Positions 23,926 through 32,662 of a stretch of 64,000 nt of DNA are shown here, piece by piece; position 1 is the stretch's first letter; each line of letters starts with the position of its first letter. The notes below the pieces were generated by a model. The model did not search any database. It saw only the letters and a list, made by a program, of their open reading frames with translations, and had not been told where the DNA came from. Position numbers and translations under genes: made by a program. The stretch is from Streptomyces sp. S465 (GTDB lineage: Bacteria; Actinomycetota; Actinomycetes; Streptomycetales; Streptomycetaceae), in contig NZ_CP114036.1 in NCBI RefSeq assembly GCF_026898115.1, forward strand, positions 6,690,001 through 6,754,000. Reading direction: 5' to 3'.

Positions 23926-24807
23926 ATGGCCGTCGTCACGATGCGGGAGCTGCTGGAGAGCGGCGTCCACTTCGGGCACCAGACCCGCCGCTGGAACCCG
24001 AAGATGAAGCGCTTCATCTTCACCGAGCGCAACGGCATCTACATCATCGACCTGCTCCAGTCGCTGTCGTACATCGACCGCGCCTACGAGTTCGTCAAGG
24101 AGACCGTTGCCCACGGCGGCTCCATCATGTTCGTCGGCACGAAGAAGCAGGCGCAGGAGGCCATCGCCGAGCAGGCGACCCGCGTCGGCATGCCGTACGT
24201 CAACCAGCGCTGGCTGGGCGGTATGCTCACCAACTTCTCGACCGTCTACAAGCGCCTTCAGCGCCTGAAGGAGCTCGAGCAGATCGACTTCGAGGACGTG
24301 GCCGCCTCCGGCCTCACCAAGAAGGAGCTCCTGGTCCTCTCCCGTGAGAAGGCCAAGCTGGAGAAGACCCTCGGCGGTATCCGCGAGATGCAGAAGGTGC
24401 CGAGCGCCGTCTGGATCGTGGACACCAAGAAGGAGCACATCGCCGTCGGTGAGGCGCGCAAGCTCCGGATCCCGGTCGTCGCGATCCTCGACACCAACTG
24501 CGACCCGGACGAGGTCGACTACAAGATCCCGGGCAACGACGACGCGATCCGCTCCGTCACCCTGCTCACCCGGGTGATCGCCGACGCCGTCGCCGAGGGC
24601 CTCATCGCCCGCTCCGGCGTCGCCACCGGTGACGAGAAGGCCGACAAGGCCGCGGGTGAGCCGCTCGCCGAGTGGGAGCGCGACCTGCTCGAGGGCGAGA
24701 AGAAGGCGGACGAGGGCGAGGCCAAGCCCGCCGAGGCCGCCGCGGACAAGCCCGCCGAGGACGCCAAGCCGGCCGAGGCCCCCGCTGCGGGCGCCGAGCA
24801 GGGCTGA
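23926..24807 (+). CDS. rpsB: 30S ribosomal protein S2
   Basis: A 293-residue S2 of the small subunit. Conserved blocks are MRELLESGVHFGHQTRRWNP, FVGTKKQAQEAI, RWLGGMLTNF and PVVAILDTNCDPD. A tail of about 60 residues rich in Ala, Lys, Glu and Pro, with repeated KPAE-type words, extends past the core and is typical of Streptomyces S2. AAGGAG precedes the ATG. It heads the rpsB-tsf unit. Confidence 0.97.
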   Translation: MAVVTMRELLESGVHFGHQTRRWNPKMKRFIFTERNGIYIIDLLQSLSYIDRAYEFVKETVAHGGSIMFVGTKKQAQEAIAEQATRVGMPYVNQRWLGGMLTNFSTVYKRLQRLKELEQIDFEDVAASGLTKKELLVLSREKAKLEKTLGGIREMQKVPSAVWIVDTKKEHIAVGEARKLRIPVVAILDTNCDPDEVDYKIPGNDDAIRSVTLLTRVIADAVAEGLIARSGVATGDEKADKAAGEPLAEWERDLLEGEKKADEGEAKPAEAAADKPAEDAKPAEAPAAGAEQG

Positions 24808-24837
24808 CCACTCAGACGTCACTCAGACGGTGTATGA

Positions 24838-24873
24838 CGGCGGGGGACGGTGCCGGTGGCGCCGCCCCCGCCG
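24838..24873 (+). terminator. Attenuator-like hairpin between rpsB and tsf
   Basis: A 9-bp perfect GC stem (24838-24846 with 24865-24873) with an 18-nt loop lies 30 nt after the rpsB stop and 44 nt before tsf. A direct repeat of ACTCAGACG (24810-24818 and 24821-24829) precedes it. Partial termination between rpsB and tsf is known in bacteria and would explain more S2 than EF-Ts being made. Confidence 0.55.
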
Positions 24874-24917
24874 TTCACCCGTAGAGCTTTCGACTTTCGA
24901 GAAGAGATTCACAGATC

Positions 24918-25754
24918 ATGGCGAACTTCACCGCCGCTGACGTCAAGAAGCTCCGTGAGCTGACCGGCGCCGGCATGATGGACTGCAAGAAGGCGCTGGA
25001 CGAGGCCGAGGGCAACGTCGACAAGGCCGTCGAGATCCTGCGCGTCAAGGGCCAGAAGGGCGTGGCCAAGCGCGAGGGTCGCAGCGCCGAGAACGGTGCT
25101 GTCGTCTCCGTCATCGCGGACGACAAGTCCTCCGGCGTGCTGGTCGAGCTGAAGTGCGAGACCGACTTCGTGGCCAAGGGCGACAAGTTCGTGGCCGTCG
25201 CCGACGCCATCGCCGCCCACGTCGCCAAGACCTCCCCGGCCGATCTGGAGGCCCTGCTCTCCTCCGAGATCGAGGCGGGCAAGACCGTCCAGGCGTACGT
25301 CGACGAGGCCAACGCGACCCTCGGCGAGAAGATCGTCCTGGACCGCTTCGCGCAGTTCTCCGGCGGCTACGTCGCGGCGTACATGCACCGCACCAGCCCG
25401 GACCTGCCGCCGCAGGTCGGCGTCCTGGTCGAGCTGGACAAGGAAGACGCCACGGTCGCCAAGGACGTCGCGCAGCACATCGCGGCCTTCGCCCCGAAGT
25501 TCCTCACCCGTGACGAGATCCCGGCCGAGACGGTCGAGAACGAGCGCCGGGTCGCCGAGGCCACCGCTCGCGAGGAGGGCAAGCCCGAGGCCGCCCTGCC
25601 GAAGATCATCGAGGGCCGCGTCAACGGCTTCTTCAAGGAGAACGTCCTGGTGGACCAGGCGTTCGCCAAGGACAACAAGAAGTCCGTCCAGAAGATCCTG
25701 GACGAGGCCGGTGTCTCGCTCAAGCGCTTCGCCCGTTTCCGCGTCGGCGTCTGA
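24918..25754 (+). CDS. tsf: Translation elongation factor Ts
   Basis: A 278-residue guanine-nucleotide exchange factor for EF-Tu. The UBA-like N-terminus carries ELTGAGMMDCKKAL, and the TDFVAKGDKF motif and the core domains follow in normal order. The C-terminal part (IIEGRVNGFFKENVLVDQAF) is conserved. The ATG follows a purine-rich GAGAAGAG about 12 nt upstream. It is the second gene after rpsB, separated by a hairpin. Confidence 0.97.
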   Translation: MANFTAADVKKLRELTGAGMMDCKKALDEAEGNVDKAVEILRVKGQKGVAKREGRSAENGAVVSVIADDKSSGVLVELKCETDFVAKGDKFVAVADAIAAHVAKTSPADLEALLSSEIEAGKTVQAYVDEANATLGEKIVLDRFAQFSGGYVAAYMHRTSPDLPPQVGVLVELDKEDATVAKDVAQHIAAFAPKFLTRDEIPAETVENERRVAEATAREEGKPEAALPKIIEGRVNGFFKENVLVDQAFAKDNKKSVQKILDEAGVSLKRFARFRVGV

Positions 25755-25830
25755 GCCGAGCAGCGAATGACCGGCGACCCCGATAGGGTCGTAGGCAGCC
25801 AACCGTCAACCGGTCGGCCGCAGATGTGAC

Positions 25831-25885
25831 GAGGAGGCCATTGCCGCAGAGGTCGTAACAGGACCCGTCCGGCAGTGGCCTTCTT
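25831..25885 (+). terminator. Long hairpin in the pyrH leader
   Basis: Arms 25831-25846 and 25870-25885 pair over about 16 positions with a few G-U wobbles and a 23-nt loop. It is 76 nt after the tsf stop and ends 24 nt before pyrH. TAGGGT near 25783 could be a pyrH -10 box, which would place the hairpin in the pyrH leader. It may be a tsf terminator or a pyrH attenuator. Confidence 0.5.
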
Positions 25886-25909
25886 CGTATGTGCACGAGG
25901 AGATCTCCA

Positions 25910-26692
25910 ATGAATCACGGCGCGGACGCCAAACAGGCCGCCGACGACAAGAAAGCGCACGGCGCGGCCCAGCACGGCCGCTTCCTGCTGAAGCTGTCCG
26001 GCGAGGCGTTCGCCGGAGGCGGGGGACTCGGTGTCGACCCGGACGTCGTGCACGCCATCGCCCGCGAGGTCGCCGCCGTGGTCCGGGACGGCGCCGAGAT
26101 CGCCATCGTCATCGGCGGCGGCAACTTCTTCCGCGGTGCGGAGCTACAGCAGCGCGGTATGGACCGGGCCCGCTCGGACTACATGGGCATGCTCGGAACC
26201 GTCATGAACTGCCTCGCCCTCCAGGACTTCCTGGAAAAGGAGGGCATCGACTCCCGCGTCCAGACCGCCATCACCATGGGGCAGGTCGCGGAGCCGTACA
26301 TTCCGCTGCGCGCGGTGCGCCATCTGGAGAAGGGGCGCGTGGTCATCTTCGGCGCGGGCATGGGCATGCCGTACTTCTCCACGGACACCACCGCGGCCCA
26401 GCGCGCCCTGGAGATCGACGCACAGGCCCTGCTCATGGGCAAGAACGGCGTGGACGGGGTCTATGACTCCGACCCCGCCCGCAACCCCGACGCGGTGAAG
26501 TTCGACGCGCTGGAGTACGGCGAGGTGATCACCCGGGACCTCAAGGTCGCCGACGCCACCGCGATCACCCTCTGCCGGGACAACAAGCTGCCCATCCTCG
26601 TCTTCGAGCTCCTGGCCGAAGGAAATATCGCGCGCGCGGTGAAGGGTGAGAAGATCGGCACTCTGGTGAGCGACCAGGGCTCCCGGGCCTGA
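25910..26692 (+). CDS. pyrH: Uridylate kinase
   Basis: A 260-residue hexameric UMP kinase making UDP for pyrimidine synthesis. Family blocks are FLLKLSGEAFAG, VIGGGNFFRGA, DYMGMLGTVMNCLALQ, ATGMG-like GAGMGMPYFSTD and MGKNGVDGVYDSDP. The first 23 residues are a polar extension before the core. The ATG at 25910 has GAGGAG 7 nt upstream. It is followed by frr, the usual order. Confidence 0.97.
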   Translation: MNHGADAKQAADDKKAHGAAQHGRFLLKLSGEAFAGGGGLGVDPDVVHAIAREVAAVVRDGAEIAIVIGGGNFFRGAELQQRGMDRARSDYMGMLGTVMNCLALQDFLEKEGIDSRVQTAITMGQVAEPYIPLRAVRHLEKGRVVIFGAGMGMPYFSTDTTAAQRALEIDAQALLMGKNGVDGVYDSDPARNPDAVKFDALEYGEVITRDLKVADATAITLCRDNKLPILVFELLAEGNIARAVKGEKIGTLVSDQGSRA

Positions 26693-26796
26693 CGGCTCGT
26701 ACGGGGGATGGACAACGGCCTGCCGGTCGGACACCGTGCAGGAGAAGACGCACGCAGGGGCGAGGCTCTGCTTACTGATAACACCAGGAGCAAGTG

Positions 26797-27354
26797 GTGA
26801 TCGAAGAGATCCTCCTCGAGGCCGAGGAGAAGATGGAGAAGGCCGTTGTGGTCGCCAAGGAGGACTTCGCCGCGATCCGCACCGGGCGTGCGCACCCGGC
26901 GATGTTCAACAAGATCGTGGCGGACTACTACGGTGCGCTGACGCCGATCAATCAGCTGGCGTCGTTCTCGGTGCCCGAGCCGCGGATGGCCGTGGTCACG
27001 CCGTTCGACAAGACCGCGCTCCGCAACATCGAGCAGGCGATCCGGGACTCGGACCTGGGCGTCAACCCGAGCAATGACGGCAATATCATCCGGGTGGTGT
27101 TCCCCGAGCTCACCGAGCAGCGCCGCAAGGAGTTCATCAAGGTCGCCAAGGGCAAGGGCGAGGACGCGAAGATCTCGATCCGCAGCGTCCGGCGCAAGGC
27201 CAAGGAGTCCATCGACAAGCTGATCAAGGACGGAGAGGTCGGCGAGGACGAGGGGCGCCGTGCCGAGAAGGAGCTCGACGACCTCACGGCGAAGTATGTC
27301 GCGCAGGTGGATGAGCTGCTCAAGCACAAGGAAGCCGAGCTGCTCGAGGTCTGA
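26797..27354 (+). CDS. frr: Ribosome recycling factor
   Basis: A 185-residue factor that with EF-G splits post-termination ribosomes. The sequence is typical (AIRTGRAHPAMF, PYD-like VVTPFDKTALRNIEQAI, IRSVRRKAKESIDKL). Two adjacent GTG codons are possible starts; 26797 was chosen because AGGAG (26786-26790) is then 6 nt upstream, against 3 nt for 26794. The stop overlaps the cdsA start by 1 nt. Confidence 0.97.
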   Translation: MIEEILLEAEEKMEKAVVVAKEDFAAIRTGRAHPAMFNKIVADYYGALTPINQLASFSVPEPRMAVVTPFDKTALRNIEQAIRDSDLGVNPSNDGNIIRVVFPELTEQRRKEFIKVAKGKGEDAKISIRSVRRKAKESIDKLIKDGEVGEDEGRRAEKELDDLTAKYVAQVDELLKHKEAELLEV

Positions 27355-28526
27355 TGAACGACTCTTCCTGGGGGGCCCCACCGAGCGCCGGACTCCGGGG
27401 ACCGGATCAGGGCACCGCACCCGGCTATGGCTGGGAGGTGCCCTCTTCTTCGGCGGGTCCCGTGCACGAGGTGGGTGGGGCGGCGCAGACTCGCCCCATG
27501 CCCACCGTGCCTCACGCAGGCGGCGACTCCGGCGAGGCCGCCGACCGTGACCGGGGGGCCGCCCAGCCGGGTGGCCCCCTCTTCCGCGACGAGCGGGAGC
27601 CGCCGCCCGGATCCCGGCAGCCCGCCGGGCATCCGCCGACGCCCCCCGACCCCGCGCCCGACCCGGCCCCGGCCGGCGGCGCGCGCAGCGGCGGTGCGGG
27701 GCAGGGGAAGAAGAAGAGCGCCGGCCGCAATCTGCGCGCCGCGATAGGGGTGGGCGTCGGCCTCGGCGTGATCATCGTGGCCTCGCTCTTCATCTACAAG
27801 CCCGTGTTCATCGGCGTGATAGCGGTCGCGGTGGTGGTCGGTCTCTGGGAGCTGACCTCGCGGCTGGCCGAGCGCAAGGACATCCGGGTCCCGTTGGTGC
27901 CGCTCGCCGTCGGCGGCGTCGCCATGGTCGTCGCCGGCTATGTGCGCGGAGCCCAGGGCGCGGTGGTGGCGGTGGCGCTCACGGCGCTCGCGGTGCTGGT
28001 CTGGCGGATGACCGAACCGCCCGACAACTACCTCAGGGACGTCACCGCGGGTGTCTTCGCCGCCTTCTACGTACCGTTCCTGGCCACCTTCGTGGCGCTG
28101 ATGCTCGACACCGGAGACGGCCCGTGGCGGGTCCTCACCTTCCTGCTGCTGACCGTGGTCAGCGACACGGGGGCGTACGCGGTGGGCTGGCGCTTCGGCC
28201 GGCATCCGCTGGCGCCGCGGATCAGCCCCGGCAAGACCCGCGAGGGACTGCTGGGCGCGGTGACCTTCGCGATGGCCGCGGGCGCGCTGTGCATGCAGTA
28301 CCTCATCGACGGCGGCGTCTGGTGGCAGGGCCTGCTGCTCGGCCTCGCCGCCGCGGTCAGCGCGACCCTCGGCGACCTCGGCGAGTCCATGATCAAGCGA
28401 GACCTCGGCATCAAGGACATGGGCAAGCTGCTGCCCGGCCACGGCGGGATCATGGACCGGCTCGACTCGCTGCTGCCCACCGCGCCGGTGGTGTGGCTGC
28501 TGCTGGTGATCTTCGTGGGCGGCTGA
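27354..28526 (+). CDS. cdsA: Phosphatidate cytidylyltransferase (CDP-diacylglycerol synthase)
   Basis: A 390-residue integral membrane enzyme that makes CDP-diacylglycerol from phosphatidate and CTP. About 120 residues of Pro/Gly-rich, probably disordered cytoplasmic sequence precede roughly eight membrane helices. The family signature lies near residues 341-370 (LGDLGESMIKRDLGIKDMG, then PGHGGIMDRLDS). The long N-terminal tail is an actinomycete feature. Translation is coupled to frr (TGATG). A terminator follows. Confidence 0.95.
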   Translation: MNDSSWGAPPSAGLRGPDQGTAPGYGWEVPSSSAGPVHEVGGAAQTRPMPTVPHAGGDSGEAADRDRGAAQPGGPLFRDEREPPPGSRQPAGHPPTPPDPAPDPAPAGGARSGGAGQGKKKSAGRNLRAAIGVGVGLGVIIVASLFIYKPVFIGVIAVAVVVGLWELTSRLAERKDIRVPLVPLAVGGVAMVVAGYVRGAQGAVVAVALTALAVLVWRMTEPPDNYLRDVTAGVFAAFYVPFLATFVALMLDTGDGPWRVLTFLLLTVVSDTGAYAVGWRFGRHPLAPRISPGKTREGLLGAVTFAMAAGALCMQYLIDGGVWWQGLLLGLAAAVSATLGDLGESMIKRDLGIKDMGKLLPGHGGIMDRLDSLLPTAPVVWLLLVIFVGG

Positions 28527-28540
28527 CCACACCGGCCCAC

Positions 28541-28570
28541 GGGCCCCGCGCCGCTCATGGCGCGGGGCCC
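28541..28570 (+). terminator. Terminator after cdsA
   Basis: A perfect 12-bp stem of G/C (28541-28552 with 28559-28570) with a 6-nt loop and a short TTCGT following. It lies 14 nt after the cdsA stop and 28 nt before rlmN. It separates the pyrH-frr-cdsA unit from rlmN. Confidence 0.75.
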
Positions 28571-28598
28571 TTCGTACGTCTGCGACACTGGGTGAACC

Positions 28599-29705
28599 AT
28601 GCCTAAGCCCGGAGAACTCACCTTCGTCGCGCCGCGCGGGGCCAAGAAGCCGCCGCGGCACCTCGCCGACCTCACGCCCGCCGAGCGCCGGGAGGCCGTC
28701 GCCGCCCTCGGGGAGAAGCCCTTCCGGGCCGGTCAGGTGTCGCGTCACTACTTCGCCCGCTACGCCGACGACCCCGCCCAGTGGACCGACATACCGGCGG
28801 CCGCGCGCGAGAAGCTGGCCGCCGGGCTGCTGCCGGAGCTGATGAGCGTGGTGCGGCACATCAGCTGTGACGACGACACCACCCGCAAGACCCTGTGGCG
28901 GCTCTTCGACGGCACGCTCGTGGAGTCCGTGCTGATGCGCTACCCGGACCGGGTGACCATGTGCATCAGCTCGCAGGCCGGCTGCGGGATGAACTGCCCG
29001 TTCTGCGCCACCGGCCAGGCGGGCCTGGACCGCAATCTGTCCACCGCCGAGATCGTGCACCAGATCGTGGACGGGATGCGGGCCCTGCGCGATGGTGAGA
29101 TCCCCGGTGGGCCGGCCCGGCTGTCCAACATCGTCTTCATGGGCATGGGCGAGCCGCTGGCCAACTACAACCGCGTCGTCGGCGCCATCCGCCGGCTCAC
29201 CGACCCCGAGCCCGACGGTCTCGGTCTTTCCCAGCGCGGCATCACCGTCTCCACCGTGGGCCTCGTCCCGGCGATGCTGCGGTTCGCCGACGAGGGGTTC
29301 AAGTGCCGGCTCGCGGTCTCGCTGCACGCGCCCGACGACGAGCTGCGCGACACCCTCGTCCCGGTCAACACCCGCTGGAAGGTGCGCGAAGTCCTGGACG
29401 CCGCGTGGGAGTACGCGGAGAAGTCCGGCCGCCGGGTCTCCGTCGAGTACGCGCTGATCAAGGACATCAACGACCAGGCGTGGCGTGCCGACCTGCTCGG
29501 CCGGCTGCTCAAGGGCCACCGGGTGCATGTCAACCTCATCCCGCTCAACCCGACGCCCGGCTCCAAGTGGACGGCGTCCCGGCCCGAGGACGAGAAGGCG
29601 TTCGTGGCCGCCCTGGAGGCCCACGGGGTGCCGGTGACCGTCCGGGACACCCGGGGACAGGAGATCGACGGGGCCTGCGGGCAGCTGGCGGCTGCGGAGC
29701 GCTGA
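28599..29705 (+). CDS. rlmN: 23S rRNA (adenine-C2)-methyltransferase RlmN
   Basis: A 368-residue radical-SAM methylase that modifies A2503 of 23S rRNA and A37 of some tRNAs. The CxxxCxxC cluster is CGMNCPFC (about residues 128-135), and the SAM motif MGMGEPLANYN and the C-terminal catalytic Cys in GACGQLAAAE are present. Length and order are normal. It starts at ATG 28599, just downstream of a terminator, so it should have its own promoter in a very short gap. Confidence 0.96.
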   Translation: MPKPGELTFVAPRGAKKPPRHLADLTPAERREAVAALGEKPFRAGQVSRHYFARYADDPAQWTDIPAAAREKLAAGLLPELMSVVRHISCDDDTTRKTLWRLFDGTLVESVLMRYPDRVTMCISSQAGCGMNCPFCATGQAGLDRNLSTAEIVHQIVDGMRALRDGEIPGGPARLSNIVFMGMGEPLANYNRVVGAIRRLTDPEPDGLGLSQRGITVSTVGLVPAMLRFADEGFKCRLAVSLHAPDDELRDTLVPVNTRWKVREVLDAAWEYAEKSGRRVSVEYALIKDINDQAWRADLLGRLLKGHRVHVNLIPLNPTPGSKWTASRPEDEKAFVAALEAHGVPVTVRDTRGQEIDGACGQLAAAER

Positions 29706-29785
29706 GGACCGGCTGATACGGTGCCTGAGCATCATCGCGTCATGTGATCGTCGCGGCGGTGAACCTTCGTACAAATGAACATTCC

Positions 29786-29871
29786 GACAGGGGAGCGCTG
29801 AAGAGCGCTGAGAGTGCGGCACGGCCGCAGACCCTCGGACCTGATCCGGGTCATACCGGCGTAGGGAGTCA
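29786..29871 (+). ncRNA. TPP (THI-box) riboswitch
   Basis: The hallmark elements are present in order: GGGGAGC opening, CTGAGAGTGCGGC (pyrimidine-sensing CUGAGA arm), GACCCTCGGACCTGATCCGG, then GTCATACCGGCGTAGGGAGTC closing the pyrophosphate arm. It lies 8 nt before the thiB start, close enough for the switch to mask the ribosome binding site, so control is probably translational repression by thiamine pyrophosphate. Confidence 0.95.
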
Positions 29872-29879
29872 GCATCACC

Positions 29880-30953
29880 ATGAACAGCCAGTTTCGGCAT
29901 GCCATCGCGGCCACCCTCCTCGGCTCACTCGCCCTGGGCACGCTCGTCGGCTGCGGCGAGGGCTCCAAGAGCGGCTCGGACTCCAAGACGGTCACCCTGG
30001 TCACCCACGACTCGTTCGCGGCCTCCAAGGGGGTCCTCAAGGAGTTCACCGAGGAGACCGGCTACACGGTGCGGGTGCAGGCCGGGGGCGACGCGGGGGC
30101 CGCCGTCAACCAGGCGATCCTGTCCAAGGGCCACCCCCAGGGCGATGTGTTCTTCGGCGTGGACAACACCCTGCTCTCCCGCGCGCTCGACAACGACCTG
30201 TTCACCCCCTACGCGGCGAAGGGCCTGGACAAGGTCCCGGCCGCCCTCCAGCTCGACCGGGCCGAACACCGTGTCACCCCGGTCGACTTCGGCGACATCT
30301 GCGTCAACTACGACCGCGAGTACTTCGCCGACAAGAAGCTGGCACCGCCCCGGACGCTCGACGATCTGACCAAGCCCGCCTACAAGAACCTCCTCGTCAC
30401 CGAGAACGCCGCCACCTCCTCCCCTGGTCTCGGCTTCCTTCTCGCCACGGCCGCCACGTACGGCGACGACGGCTGGCAGGGCTACTGGAAGAAGCTGCGG
30501 GCCAACGGCGTCGAGGTGGTCGACGGCTGGGAGCAGGCGTACTACGACCGGTTCTCCGGCTCGGCCGGCGGCGGCAAGGGCGACCGGCCGCTTGTCGTCT
30601 CCTACGCCTCGAGCCCGCCCGCCGAGGTGGCCGACGCCAAGACCAAGCCCGCCAAGGCCCCCACCGGGGTGGCGACGGGCACCTGCTTCCGGCAGGTGGA
30701 ATTCGCCGGGCTGCTGAACGGCGCGGGCAACACCAAGGGCGGCAAGGCGCTGCTGGACTTCCTGCTGAGCAAGCGGTTCCAGGAGGACGTCCCCCTGAAC
30801 ATGTACGTCAACCCGGCGCGCGAGGACGCCAAGCTGCCGGATCTGTTCACCCGGTACGGGGCCACGATCGCCGACTCGGCCACCCTGGCGCCGCAGAAGA
30901 TCGCCAAGAACCGTGAGCAGTGGGTCAAGACATGGTCCTCGCTGGTCCTGTAG
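29880..30953 (+). CDS. thiB: Thiamine ABC transporter substrate-binding lipoprotein
   Basis: A 357-residue extracytoplasmic binding protein for thiamine. The signal peptide ends in a lipobox (TLVGC, Cys25), so it is lipid-anchored. The fold is of the ThiB/iron-binding type (VTLVTHDSF, VNYDREYF, GLGFLLATAATYG). The TPP riboswitch directly upstream supports thiamine as the ligand. Its last 22 nt overlap the permease gene. Confidence 0.93.
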   Translation: MNSQFRHAIAATLLGSLALGTLVGCGEGSKSGSDSKTVTLVTHDSFAASKGVLKEFTEETGYTVRVQAGGDAGAAVNQAILSKGHPQGDVFFGVDNTLLSRALDNDLFTPYAAKGLDKVPAALQLDRAEHRVTPVDFGDICVNYDREYFADKKLAPPRTLDDLTKPAYKNLLVTENAATSSPGLGFLLATAATYGDDGWQGYWKKLRANGVEVVDGWEQAYYDRFSGSAGGGKGDRPLVVSYASSPPAEVADAKTKPAKAPTGVATGTCFRQVEFAGLLNGAGNTKGGKALLDFLLSKRFQEDVPLNMYVNPAREDAKLPDLFTRYGATIADSATLAPQKIAKNREQWVKTWSSLVL

Positions 30954-32662
30954 AGCCCCGCGAGAACCGTAAGAAGGCCGACGGCCTCCGTAAGACAGGC
31001 GAGGCCGACGGCGGCGGCCGTCGCGCGACCGCCCTCCGGCTCGCCCTGATGGCGGTGCCGCTCGCCTTCTTCGCGGTCTTCTTCGCCTATCCCGTGGCCG
31101 CCATCGTCACCCGGGGGCTGCGCGTCGGCGGGCGATGGCGGTTCGGCCGGATCGCCGAGGTGATGACCGATCCGGCGACGCTGGACGTCCTGTGGTTCAC
31201 CTGCTGGCAGGCGGTGGCCTCGACCGCCTTGACGCTCGCGGTCGCGCTCCCGGGCGCCTATGTCTTCGCCCGCCTCGACTTTCCCGGCAAGGGACTGCTG
31301 CGGGCCGTGGTGACCGTGCCGTTCGTCCTGCCGACCGTCGTCGCCGGATCGGCCTTCCTGGCCCTGCTCGGCCGGGGCGGGCTGCTGGACGAGCTGTGGG
31401 GCGTACGGCTGGACACCTCCGTCTGGGCGATCCTCCTGGCCCATGTCTTCTTCAACTACGCGGTGGTCGTACGGACCGTCGGCGGGCTGTGGGCCCAGCT
31501 CGACCCGCGCCAGGAGGAGGCCGCGCGGGTGCTCGGCGCGGGCCGGCTGTCGGCCTGGCGCCGGGTGACGCTGCCCGCGCTGGCCCCCGCCGTGGCCGCC
31601 GCCGCGCTGATGGTGTTCCTGTTCACCTTCACCTCCTTCGGCGTGATCCAGATCCTCGGCGGCCCCCGCTACGCCACCCTGGAGGTGGCGATCTACCGGC
31701 AGACCGCACAGCTGCTCGACCTCCCCACGGCGGCGGTGCTCACCCTCGTGCAGTTCGCCGCGGTCGCGGTCGTCCTGGCCCTGCACGCGTGGACCGTAAG
31801 GCGGCGGGAGAGCGCCCTGCGGCTCGTCGACCCCGGCCGTACGGCGCGCCGCCCGAAGGGCCCGGCCCAGTGGGCGCTGCTGTGGGGGGTGCTGGCGGTG
31901 GTCGCGCTGCTGATCGTGGCACCGCTGGCGGTGCTGGTGGAGCGCTCGCTGAACGGGCCGGACGGCTACGGATTCACCTACTACGAGGCGCTGCGGTCGG
32001 CCGCCGACAGCGGGGGCACCTTCTTCGTGGCCCCCATGGAGGCCGTCGGGAACTCCCTGCGGTACGCGGCGGTCGCCACCGTCTTCGCCCTCGTCGTGGG
32101 CGGCCTCGCCGCCGCCGCGCTCACCCGCAGGGCGGGGCGGCTGGTGCGGGGCTTCGACGCGCTGCTGATGCTGCCGCTGGGCACCTCGGCCGTCACCGTG
32201 GGCTTCGGGTTCCTGATCGCCCTCGACGAGCCCCCATTGGATCTGCGCGCCTCCTGGGTCCTGGTGCCGCTCGCCCAGGCCCTGGTGGGCGTGCCCTTCG
32301 TCGTGCGGACCATGCTGCCCGTGCTGCGGGCGGTGGACCACCGGCTCCGGGAGGCGGCCGCCGTGCTCGGGGCGTCTCCGTGGCGCGTCTGGCGGGAGGT
32401 GGACCTGCCGCTGGTCGGACGGGCCGTGGCGGTCGCGGCGGGCTTCGCGTTCGCCGTCTCCCTGGGTGAGTTCGGGGCCACCGTCTTCATCGCGCGCCCC
32501 GACCACCCGACCCTCCCAGTGGCCATCGCCCGCTTCCTGGGCCGGGCCGGACAGCTCACCTATGGGCAGGCGATGGCCCTGAGCACGATCCTGATGCTGG
32601 TCTGCGCCGGGTCGCTGCTGGCGCTCGAGCGCATCCGCACCGACCGTTCCGGAGAGTTCTGA
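30932..32662 (+). CDS. thiP: Thiamine ABC transporter permease (two fused domains)
   Basis: A 576-residue membrane protein with two consecutive binding-protein-dependent permease domains and about 12 helices, as in ThiP of other bacteria. The EAA loops are EEAARVLGAGRLSAWRRVTLP (first half) and REAAAVLGASPWRVWREVDLP (second half). The first 35 residues are charged. ATG 30932 was chosen; a GTG 12 nt upstream is also possible. It overlaps thiB by 22 nt and abuts thiQ. Confidence 0.92.
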   Translation: MVLAGPVEPRENRKKADGLRKTGEADGGGRRATALRLALMAVPLAFFAVFFAYPVAAIVTRGLRVGGRWRFGRIAEVMTDPATLDVLWFTCWQAVASTALTLAVALPGAYVFARLDFPGKGLLRAVVTVPFVLPTVVAGSAFLALLGRGGLLDELWGVRLDTSVWAILLAHVFFNYAVVVRTVGGLWAQLDPRQEEAARVLGAGRLSAWRRVTLPALAPAVAAAALMVFLFTFTSFGVIQILGGPRYATLEVAIYRQTAQLLDLPTAAVLTLVQFAAVAVVLALHAWTVRRRESALRLVDPGRTARRPKGPAQWALLWGVLAVVALLIVAPLAVLVERSLNGPDGYGFTYYEALRSAADSGGTFFVAPMEAVGNSLRYAAVATVFALVVGGLAAAALTRRAGRLVRGFDALLMLPLGTSAVTVGFGFLIALDEPPLDLRASWVLVPLAQALVGVPFVVRTMLPVLRAVDHRLREAAAVLGASPWRVWREVDLPLVGRAVAVAAGFAFAVSLGEFGATVFIARPDHPTLPVAIARFLGRAGQLTYGQAMALSTILMLVCAGSLLALERIRTDRSGEF

